Shown here piece by piece: positions 6,520 to 14,300 of a stretch of 24,607 nucleotides of DNA; within the stretch, counting starts at the first letter, position 1, and the number at the start of each line of letters is the position of its first letter. Location of the stretch: positions 1-24,607 of IMG/VR virus record IMGVR_UViG_3300022225_000005. One strand, 5' to 3'. The translations under genes were made by a program, and so were the position numbers. The notes under the pieces were generated by a model. It saw only the letters and a list, made by a program, of their open reading frames with translations, had not been told where the DNA came from and made no database searches. This stretch comes from a virus.

Positions 6520-6551
6520 TAAAAGTACGAAAAATCCATCACAATTCCTAA
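6520..6551 (-). promoter_or_regulatory. promoter, TTAGGA-N18-TACTTTTA
   Basis: On the coding strand TTAGGA (6546-6551), 18 nt, TACTTTTA (6520-6527), 11 nt before the methyltransferase ATG. It matches the element at three other genes with identical spacing and resembles the Bacteroidota -33/-7 promoter (TAnnTTTG). The TAG within TTAGGA is the stop codon of the upstream GIY-YIG gene. Confidence 0.6.
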
Positions 6552-6571
6552 TTAAATCGGAAAAACTTTTC
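6546..6571 (-). repeat. repeat copy 1: shared gene-end/promoter segment
   Basis: About 26 bp closely matching 8176-8201. On the coding strand it reads GAAAAGTTTTT, nine variable bases, then TTAGGA. It encodes the last residues EKFFRFN plus stop of the GIY-YIG protein and supplies the -33 box for the next gene. GAAAA-GT-TTTTC, which reaches one base past the copy, is an inverted repeat and may be an upstream promoter element. Confidence 0.5.
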
Positions 6572-8125
6572 ACTTTTTATGTTTTTGTTTTGTGTTGGAA
6601 ATAATGTTTTTAATAAGCCTGTACGTTTTGCAAATTTATACGCGCCACTACAATTACATTGTAACTCACTCCTATTTTTATATTTTTTAGCCTCTACTAT
6701 ACAATCCATTTCATTCCATTCACCTGGAAATCGTGTTGTCTTCACTAAACCATCCATAATATCAGGCCACCAACCAGATTCTATAGCTACCGTTCTAGCA
6801 TGAGGTGGTACTTTTTTATAATATTCCTCACGAGTAGTACATTCATTTTTTATTTTAAAAAGTACATCACGTGTCCATTTCGTTCGCATTCCACCCAAAC
6901 TACCAGCAGGTGCTTTGTTTAACAACACCCATCCGTTACTCTTATACTTATCCATGTAAAATTGTTCTCTATCACCTGCGTTTTTCTCTAATACCGGTCT
7001 ACGTGTTAATATCTTAAACGTAAATGTCTCATTGTTTTTTATCATATAATTATACACAGTAGATTTACTTACTCCATGTTTATTACGTTCTAATCCCATG
7101 TGTGATCGTTTCCTACGTTCCACCTCACATGATAAACCCACATATACAGTCTTACTGCTCTCAAACTCACACGCATATATATGTCGATGTTTCATGGTCA
7201 TTGTTCTAACCATGTGTTTAAAACAAGATGATTGCCATTTATTGTCAAGTATTGCGCGATACACACCACTACAAACATTCATTAACTCACTACGTGTTTT
7301 ATATTTAGATGCTTCAGTAAGACATCTATCATGGTTTAATCTATAATACCCGTTTGGTATTTTGGCACTACTCATGTGACTACATAATTCATCCCACCAA
7401 TCATTATTCTTTATTATATTATATACGGATGCATCTTCGCTGTTTCTAAAGTCCACAAACGTTGTATATTTGTTAGCAATTACCCTACACCGTTCCTTAG
7501 TCCAATACCCATTGGGTTTAAAAATATAATCCATATGTTCAATACACTCATCGAAAAATGGTTCTAGTTTTTTACGTGATCTAGATGCAGTATAATATGT
7601 ACCACTGTCACCTAATTTCCAATCACGTTGGTTTTTATACTTTCTAGCAGATTCAATACATTCATCACGGGTATACGCCGGTAAATGAGCGGAACGGTTC
7701 ATGTGTTTACAAACCTCATCAAATACACCCAACCGTTTAGCGGCACAATACTCACCATTAGATTGTCTCTGAAAATCAACTCGTCTATTATATTTAGCTG
7801 CGGCTACTTGTACCTCATCAATTGTATATGGTCTATGAAGTTGTCGTTTTAGGTGTACCGTTAACTCATCAAACCAACCGTTTCGTTTCATAGCATTACA
7901 AGCTGAATGGCCTTGTAATTCAGATAGATGTGTCATTTTACTAACTTCTTCCTTACATCTATCATATGTCCATTTAATTAACAATGGAATATGTGATATT
8001 AACTCATCCCATTTATTTTTTTTAATTTTCATCCATACTGAAGCATGTCCATTCAAATGAAATTCAGTTCGAGTGTTATACTTCGAAGCTACAACTTTAC
8101 AATACACATATGTTAATTTAGCCAT
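6548..8125 (-). CDS. GIY-YIG endonuclease embedded in an array of about 45-50-residue repeats
   Basis: A 525-aa basic protein. Residues 1-300 consist of six divergent repeats and residues 416-510 of two more. Each follows the pattern Y-T-x-D/E-E-C, A-x-K-Y, R-x-E-F, then G-x-Y, N-x-W-x-D-E, H-M. In the middle lies a GIY-YIG nuclease domain: HIYACEFESSKTVYVGLS (315-332) with a following R-R pair (337-338) and the metal-binding Glu in DREQFYMDKY (about 387). The repeats are probably DNA-reading modules, since similar K-Y-x-T-R-x-E-F units occur in mobile phage proteins. A nuclease placed internally with repeats on both sides is less usual than N-terminal GIY-YIG. It sits between GNAT and methyltransferase genes. 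Its last residues EKFFRFN match the EKFFSFD end of the upstream gene. Confidence 0.82.
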   Translation of the reverse strand: MAKLTYVYCKVVASKYNTRTEFHLNGHASVWMKIKKNKWDELISHIPLLIKWTYDRCKEEVSKMTHLSELQGHSACNAMKRNGWFDELTVHLKRQLHRPYTIDEVQVAAAKYNRRVDFQRQSNGEYCAAKRLGVFDEVCKHMNRSAHLPAYTRDECIESARKYKNQRDWKLGDSGTYYTASRSRKKLEPFFDECIEHMDYIFKPNGYWTKERCRVIANKYTTFVDFRNSEDASVYNIIKNNDWWDELCSHMSSAKIPNGYYRLNHDRCLTEASKYKTRSELMNVCSGVYRAILDNKWQSSCFKHMVRTMTMKHRHIYACEFESSKTVYVGLSCEVERRKRSHMGLERNKHGVSKSTVYNYMIKNNETFTFKILTRRPVLEKNAGDREQFYMDKYKSNGWVLLNKAPAGSLGGMRTKWTRDVLFKIKNECTTREEYYKKVPPHARTVAIESGWWPDIMDGLVKTTRFPGEWNEMDCIVEAKKYKNRSELQCNCSGAYKFAKRTGLLKTLFPTQNKNIKSEKFFRFN

Positions 8126-8149
8126 ATTTTATTTTAAAAAGTTATGATG

Positions 8150-8181
8150 CAAATATATGAAAAATATTCCATATTTCCTAA
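8150..8181 (-). promoter_or_regulatory. promoter, TTAGGA-N18-TATATTTG
   Basis: On the coding strand TTAGGA (8176-8181), 18 nt, TATATTTG (8150-8157), about 25 nt before the GIY-YIG ATG. TATATTTG is a perfect match to the Bacteroidota -7 consensus TAnnTTTG. TTAGGA contains the stop codon of the GNAT gene. Confidence 0.65.
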
Positions 8182-8201
8182 TCGAAACTGAAAAACTTTT
8201 C
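8176..8201 (-). repeat. repeat copy 2: shared gene-end/promoter segment
   Basis: Counterpart of 6546-6571. It encodes EKFFSFD plus stop at the end of the GNAT gene and carries the -33 box of the GIY-YIG promoter. The GIY-YIG gene is thus bracketed by two copies of the same segment, as expected if it was inserted by recombination at, or duplicated, this segment. Confidence 0.5.
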
Positions 8202-8702
8202 ATTGTTTATTTTTTCTAACTGATATTTGTACACAACACCTGGAATAATCCCATCCGCTTTAGATGTCCAATGAGTTTCTTCAACAAATTTAAATCCATA
8301 TCGTTCGTAGAATATTCTTGCTCTACTATTGAATGAACGTACTGTTAATATGATATTCGGTGCTCCTTTTGATTTACAATATGTTACAAATTCATCTAGT
8401 ACCTTTTTAGTTGCACCTTTTATTTTCTGATCTGATGCTATTTGGTGTATTATAAATGCCTTTGGTTTTGCTTTACTACGTGAATTACGAGTTATTGGTG
8501 TACTACCTTTATATTGATGAAATGTAATTACCACACCATCTTGTAATACCAAGTTTCCTTTCTTAATTCTCTTAACTAATCTGAATCCCTGTTTATACAT
8601 ATGTGGAAATATCTCTGGATATAGATTGATAATTGCCATTGAATCCTCAATGACTTTATCCATTTCTTCACCCTCTTCCTCTATGTGTATCACATTCAAC
8701 AT
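8178..8702 (-). CDS. GNAT-family N-acetyltransferase
   Basis: A 174-aa protein with a GNAT core in its C-terminal half. A strand (FIIHQIAS) leads into the acetyl-CoA loop DQKIKGATKKVLDEFVTYC, matching the Q/R-x-x-G-x-G/A motif A. Then come IILTVRSFNSRARIFYERYGF (the N-x-x-A-x-x-F-Y-E-R-x-G-F motif B) and a terminal strand. The substrate cannot be read from the sequence. The ATG overlaps the AsnB stop by one base (TAATG), indicating co-translation with the asparagine-synthetase-like gene. Because GNAT-fold enzymes such as Mu Mom act in phage DNA modification, a base-modification role is possible here but unproven. The last residues lie in the segment repeated at the end of the next gene. Confidence 0.82.
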   Translation of the reverse strand: MLNVIHIEEEGEEMDKVIEDSMAIINLYPEIFPHMYKQGFRLVKRIKKGNLVLQDGVVITFHQYKGSTPITRNSRSKAKPKAFIIHQIASDQKIKGATKKVLDEFVTYCKSKGAPNIILTVRSFNSRARIFYERYGFKFVEETHWTSKADGIIPGVVYKYQLEKINNEKFFSFD

Positions 8703-10138
8703 TATCCAAAGAATTTATTTAGTACCAATGTGTTCTTATACTGAAATTTATCAGATAATCTTTGTTTTAACGTGTGTTTTTGTTTCTCTATAATATCAGA
8801 TATACCAGCTCCTTGAGCAAACCATATCTTTTTTCTATATAATAGTTCATCACTTATCTCACCTTTGAATGCATCCCTCAATAGTGGTTTCATTCTACTA
8901 TTTTCAGTTTGGTACAATGGTGGTATGTTTAATGAGTATTCTACAAATGGTCGCCAACTATACGGTGTACGTATTTCAACCGTACCACCGTGCATAATAC
9001 TTGTATTTTGTGATACGAAATTTCCTTTATGTACATCACGTATTAATTTCCTACGAGCTTTATCATAATCCTCTTCGGTATATGCCCACCTAGTAATGTG
9101 TCCATAACTACCCCATATTTCATCTGATAAATCACCACTAAATACTACCTTAAATCCTTGTTCATCAATAGCTTCACCGAGTTTTCTAGTAGCTAATGCA
9201 CTACCAACGTTTTGCCATTTGGCCATTTCGGTAACATACAATGTACTATCTATCATACTTTCAATTTCTTCACTTGATAAATAAACCTCATGTAGTTTGA
9301 TACCAAATTCCTTAGCGGCTATTCTTGCAAACTCTATATCAGTACCACCATCTGTTGTAACCACAAAAGCTTCTATCTGTGGGTATATCTTTGAAAGTAA
9401 GTATGTGATTATCACACTATCTATGCCACCACTTAAAAGTGTACAAATGGGTACGTCAGATATCATCTTAACTCGCACCGCCTCTTCTAACGATTCTCTA
9501 ATTTTCTTTACTATGGTTTCTCTATCATCGTTTATGATATCAGTTGATAACTCATAATATGTATGTTGTTTGTGTATCTTAGTTTTGTAATTGTATTCGA
9601 TATATGTTCCAGGTGGCACCGTTTTAACTTGTTTTTCATACAACTCGTTAATTGGTAAACCTTTCTTTTCAGAACAAAATACCAAATTAGAATCACTATT
9701 AAGTGCATACCAAAACGGTACTTCACCAATGTAATCCCTAACTAAGAAACATGTATCAATTCGTGTATCTATAATTGCAAATGAAAACATACCGTCTAAC
9801 TCACGAAATACATCTACACCAAATTGTAAATACCCATTCAGTATAATTTCGGTATCTGAAGTCGTTCTGAATGGTATTGTAATCTTATCCTTTAATTCCT
9901 TAGTAAATTCACTTCCCCACAATTCACCATTATATGTTATACAAACCATGTGATCTATATCCCAAAATGGTTGGTGTGCATCAGTTGATAAATCTTGTAT
10001 TGATAATCGGTTGTGTCCAAAATAGAATTCATCCACATTATCGTAAGCAGAGTTATCCCTACCACGATGTATTATTTTACGTAAACCACCTTGAATTGTA
10101 TCTACGTTGTATCCATTACCACCAATTATACCACACAT
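8702..10138 (-). CDS. asnB: AsnB-type glutamine-hydrolysing asparagine synthetase
   Basis: A 478-aa two-domain enzyme. An N-terminal class II glutamine amidotransferase starts MCGIIGG (the catalytic Cys becomes residue 1 after Met removal), with HRGRD (24-28), HNRLSI (42-47) and YNGE (69-72). The C-terminal ATP-pyrophosphatase domain has the PP-loop LLSGGIDS (234-241) and the SGDLSDEIWGSYGH motif. Known reaction: aspartate plus glutamine plus ATP to asparagine. It is shorter than E. coli AsnB (about 554 residues), and AsnB-like proteins can amidate other carboxylates, so the substrate is not certain. It starts 1 nt after the HD gene and overlaps the GNAT gene by one base. It is an auxiliary metabolic gene for protein synthesis during infection, or part of a modification pathway. 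Confidence 0.9.
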   Translation of the reverse strand: MCGIIGGNGYNVDTIQGGLRKIIHRGRDNSAYDNVDEFYFGHNRLSIQDLSTDAHQPFWDIDHMVCITYNGELWGSEFTKELKDKITIPFRTTSDTEIILNGYLQFGVDVFRELDGMFSFAIIDTRIDTCFLVRDYIGEVPFWYALNSDSNLVFCSEKKGLPINELYEKQVKTVPPGTYIEYNYKTKIHKQHTYYELSTDIINDDRETIVKKIRESLEEAVRVKMISDVPICTLLSGGIDSVIITYLLSKIYPQIEAFVVTTDGGTDIEFARIAAKEFGIKLHEVYLSSEEIESMIDSTLYVTEMAKWQNVGSALATRKLGEAIDEQGFKVVFSGDLSDEIWGSYGHITRWAYTEEDYDKARRKLIRDVHKGNFVSQNTSIMHGGTVEIRTPYSWRPFVEYSLNIPPLYQTENSRMKPLLRDAFKGEISDELLYRKKIWFAQGAGISDIIEKQKHTLKQRLSDKFQYKNTLVLNKFFG

Positions 10139-10139
10139 A

Positions 10140-10790
10140 TTATTTTGGTCTTACGGTATCACGTTCGATACATGTACTCATGTGGTCAGCCCAATGAATT
10201 ATATAAGGAATATTTGTTCGTCTGTGTTGTGTTACATTATAAGCTCTTAGATAACGTGCGTTTTCGTCCTCATACATACCATCAGCCAATTTGATACCGA
10301 AAAATTCAGTTTCAGAATATTTGATTCCATACCGATTCAATAGTAAAAAAGTACGATCAGTTACGGTTATATATGATAACGCTGGATTTGGTACATATAG
10401 TTTACCTTGATTCTTTATATGCCATTCCGATTCATTTGGTAAAAAGTGTATTTTACCAACATCACCAAGTTTACCTAAATCATGGTGTATTGCTGAGAAT
10501 AGTAATTCTTCTTGTGTGAAATTAATTATACCACCACTGTCTTGGTACATTTTCATCATTTTCATACCATTCTTAGCAACATTCATAATGTGGTCAAGAT
10601 AACCACCATCATAGGAATTATGATAATCAATGTTACCACTTGCGGGTGATATCAATGCATTTATCCCAAGTTCCTTTTCGGAATACATGTGTAATAGTTT
10701 ATCTAATCTATCTCCTGAGAATGCCTTTTTAAGAAATTCTATGAAATCAGCATAATTTTGCTGTAATTGTTGTTCTGTGTATTTAGCCAT
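10140..10790 (-). CDS. HD-domain phosphohydrolase
   Basis: A 216-aa protein with the HD metal-binding set: H in GGYLDHIMNV (about 67), the HD pair in FSAIHHDLGKLGD (102-110), and a distal Asp in IIHWADHMST (about 200). Family members hydrolyse phosphate esters such as nucleotides, (p)ppGpp or cyclic nucleotides. Nothing visible identifies the substrate. Stand-alone HD hydrolases are frequent in large phages near nucleotide-metabolism genes, which suits the RNR and polymerase context here. It is the first gene of the HD-AsnB-GNAT run, preceded by a promoter-like element. Confidence 0.8.
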   Translation of the reverse strand: MAKYTEQQLQQNYADFIEFLKKAFSGDRLDKLLHMYSEKELGINALISPASGNIDYHNSYDGGYLDHIMNVAKNGMKMMKMYQDSGGIINFTQEELLFSAIHHDLGKLGDVGKIHFLPNESEWHIKNQGKLYVPNPALSYITVTDRTFLLLNRYGIKYSETEFFGIKLADGMYEDENARYLRAYNVTQHRRTNIPYIIHWADHMSTCIERDTVRPK

Positions 10791-10807
10791 TGTTTTATTT
10801 TATCTTG

Positions 10808-10839
10808 TAAAGATACGAAATTTATCTGTAATAACCTAA
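10808..10839 (-). promoter_or_regulatory. promoter, TTAGGT-N18-TATCTTTA
   Basis: On the coding strand TTAGGT (10834-10839), exactly 18 nt, TATCTTTA (10808-10815), 17 nt before the HD gene ATG. Same architecture as the elements at 6520, 8150 and 15534. It probably drives the HD-AsnB-GNAT unit. Confidence 0.6.
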
Positions 10840-10843
10840 TTAT

Positions 10844-11317
10844 TTATATAAATCTATTTAAAGTATTTTCCGTTTCTGTCGTTTCTGGTGATGACCCATC
10901 AAACCGGTAGTGGTATGTGAGTGCATCTGCACATACTATGTTTTTATCCAAGATATCTAATATCTCTTGTGTTGGATGTGGTCCTTGTAATCGTTCCTTG
11001 CATAGCTTTACATTATCTTCCATTAATTCTACCCCATATGTGGTTGAAAGTGCTTGTTCCAATGAACATTTACTACGTTCCATTTTTCGTATTACCACTT
11101 CTGATAAGAATTGACCATCACCACAACTTGGGTCTAGGAATGTTTTTGTTTTATCTATGAATGTGAATTCTGGTAACTTATTTAACATTTCTTGTACCAA
11201 CGATGTGGGTGTAAAAACTTCGGCGGTTTCTTTTACTCGGAGATCATCACGTTCTACACCACTCATGTAATCGAAATTACGAGTGTGATTTATATATTTA
11301 TCTAAAATCACGTTCAT
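10844..11317 (-). CDS. short N6-adenine methyltransferase-like protein (motifs X and I only)
   Basis: A 157-aa protein with the N-terminal signature of Eco57I/type I-like N6-adenine methylases: VFTPTSLVQEML (motif X region, about 34-45), FLDPSCGDGQFLSEVV (motif I, AdoMet binding), YGVELMEDNV and NIVCADALTYHY. It ends before any NPPY catalytic motif, so it cannot be a classical methyltransferase as it stands. Either it is a truncated gene or a distinct short family; I recall similar-sized annotated proteins in marine phages but cannot check. Its ATG lies within the 3' end of the helicase-methyltransferase gene (20-nt overlap). Translational coupling suggests a partnership with that protein. 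Confidence 0.7.
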   Translation of the reverse strand: MNVILDKYINHTRNFDYMSGVERDDLRVKETAEVFTPTSLVQEMLNKLPEFTFIDKTKTFLDPSCGDGQFLSEVVIRKMERSKCSLEQALSTTYGVELMEDNVKLCKERLQGPHPTQEILDILDKNIVCADALTYHYRFDGSSPETTETENTLNRFI

Positions 11318-14300
11318 ACCAATTTTGAATATATGTTTCTATGAATTCAGTTTCTTCAACTGTTAAATTAAAATGTTCATATAATTTCCCATCTGTCCAT
11401 TTTTGTGAAAAATCTAAATAAGGTACTGAATTTAACTCCCCTCTGTGTAAATTACCATTTATTTTATATAATGAAACGCAAAATCTGGCAAATTTAGTTT
11501 TTACATATTCGAATAAATTTCGACCTTCTGTTTTATTTGATACACCAATGTAATTATATCCCCGTTCAAAGAAATCACCAAACACATCATCAAATTTATT
11601 CTCGTCATCTTTATATAATAACTGAAAGAAGTCTGGATTTAATTTTCCGTGATTTGGAATATGTCCTGAGATGGATGGTAAATGTACATAAAATTTATAT
11701 TTTTTATAATCACTATTTCGTGCATTGTAATTTTCCAACGTTGTATTCATTTTTGAAAATATTTTATCTTTAATACGTATTACAATATCATTTCCATGTA
11801 TAAAGATATCATCTAATGTATTATATGTTTTAATTTCAACATTAGTATCATCAATGTGAGAATAAATAACTTCTATATTTTTATCTTTTGTTTTCGTAAC
11901 ATGTGTAATCGAAAGTGGGGTGAAAAATCCAGCATTGAAAATTTCATTTCCATCAATTAACGTTAATTTAGTTTTATAATCTAATATTATTTCTTTAATT
12001 TGTTTGGTTTTAGAATTTTCATTTGTTGGTTTTCTGTTAATGAATGGTGTACTTGGTTGTACATAAATTATGTCACCGTTTGGTTTCAAATAATCAAATG
12101 CTGTATTAAAAATATCAATATGTAATCCATTCTTATATGGTGGATTACCTATTATTACATCGAATTCTTTCATATCTAGTAGTTTTTTTAGTTTGTTGGA
12201 TGGATTCAACACATCACCACAAAATATATTTTCATCTGGAATACCAAGACTATACTCGTTATTAAGTTTCTTGAAAATCTTAACCCAGATTGGATTAATA
12301 TCACAATAATATATATTAGATGTGTCAAGTTCCATTCCCATTCGTTCATAAGTTCTAATGAACGATATCAATGATGTCCCACGACCACCAACAGGATCCA
12401 AGACCATTGGATTTTCAATTCTGTTTATTTCAATGAACTTTTCAATCATTTCATCAAATAACCGTAATGGTGTTGGATAATATGCTGTATCCTCCTCTTG
12501 TAATTCCTTAGATGCCAATAACTCAATAACACCATCCAATGATAAATTATCTGAGTTAATTTTATGTATCCACCTGTTAATATAACTTATGTCAACTTGT
12601 GTACCATCTAACATATAATGTGGTATCCATTGAACACCCTTCCCAATCTGGTCAAGAATAAGCTTATTTTCTGTGTTTCGTGGGTTTTGTACCGCGTTTT
12701 CAATAACAGATACTGCCTCTTGTAAAGTATTAATCTCATTGGTGTAACATAGTAATCTCACTTTTGCAAGATGTTTTTTTACCATGTTTCTATACCATGT
12801 ATCTTTATCTTTTTGTTTATTTAGTTCCTCTGTAAATAGTCTAAGTTGTTTTGCTAGTGTTCGTTTGTTTATATCTTTGGCTTTTGTACCACCATTATCA
12901 ACAATATCAATCTTTTCCTTACCACGTTTAATAGTCTTAAACATATCATCAAAACCATATGGTGTTTTTAACTCTCGTATACAACCAGAAACACCGTAAT
13001 TTCCTTTTACAGATAACTCCTCTAGAATAGAGGGCATATCAGGAAAATCAATTTCTTCCCATTTGCCATTTTTACCCACAAAGATATTATAACAATCTAA
13101 GACACTAATGGCGATTTCCTTGAACGATGTTGATTCACCATTCATCATGGAAATTTTCTCGGCTATGGAAACCTCGATATTCATGACTTCATCAATATTT
13201 CCAATGAAAATACCACAATTAGATTTACCATCAAATGGTCGTTTCACCCTACCAATTATTTGCTCGAATAATTTAACTGAGTCGCCGATTGGTTTTAGGA
13301 ATACAACAGAACCCCATGCTGGAATATTAGTTCCAGTTAAATATTTTGTACAAGTTAGTGTAATTGTTTTTGACTCATTACTGTCAACTAACTTATTAAT
13401 ATCACCAACGTCGCCATCTTCGTAAACCTCTATTAATTTGTATTCCGATAATATTCCACTATCCTCAAGAATCTTCTTTAATTTAGGAACATACTCACCA
13501 ACGCCGTGGCCATTCTGTCCGGATGGAAGTGCTATAATGATATGACGTTTAGCCAAATCACATAGTTTGGGAGCTGCGTTTATACTAAGGCCCTCCTCTT
13601 GGTTTGAGAATGTATCTACATTTCGTCCAAACAATCTTTTGAACAAGAATAGTATACCATCTTTATAAGTAAATTCACCGTTGTCATCGAATGTTGTGAA
13701 TAGTTTTCTATAAGTAAGTAAGTTCATGTCGGATTCCCACTTAACATTACGTTTTAATTCATCAATTACATCTTTTAGATTTGGTAACCCATAGTAATTA
13801 GTATCAGGATACTTTCCAAACGGGCCATTTGGATTTTTATATTTCTCTCTAATCAAATCTAACCAAGTGAACAATACACGTTCCTCTGGTTTAAAATAAA
13901 GTTGCTCTTCCTCATTAAAAATATAATCATACGGTGTTCCTGTAATTAATATCAAAAATTCTCTTTTTAGTGAATTAATATGTGACCACATTTTGTTATC
14001 TGACCTAGATAAAAACTTGTGAGCCTCACCAATAGATAGAATTCCAATCCTAGATTCCAAACCTCTATATTTGGGTTTAAGTTTAGTGATCTTGTCGTGT
14101 TTATTAGCCATACCAATATCATGAAAACTACCAAACAATACAGGTACAACCTCTTTTGGGTGATATGTTGGAATATCCAATACATCATCCACAACAGTAA
14201 CATTCTGTCTAAACCAAACTCTTTGTTCGGTGTTTAATATTGGATAATAACTTTTTTCGTAATCACGTACCATATATGGTTTAATTCTAAAATAATCATA

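Noticed and set aside
6548-8125. CRISPR or tandem DNA repeat
   Set aside because: The repetition is at protein level only, with strongly diverged nucleotide sequence and no regular spacer structure.
13108-13425. Plus-strand ORF of 105 codons (and the other plus-strand ORFs across the window)
   Set aside because: They lie antisense within well-supported minus-strand genes such as the helicase-methyltransferase. Their translations are low-complexity Ser/Phe/Leu-rich shadows with no recognisable motif.
13967-14203. Minus-strand 78-codon ORF
   Set aside because: Out of frame inside the helicase-methyltransferase coding region, hydrophobic shadow sequence without its own context.
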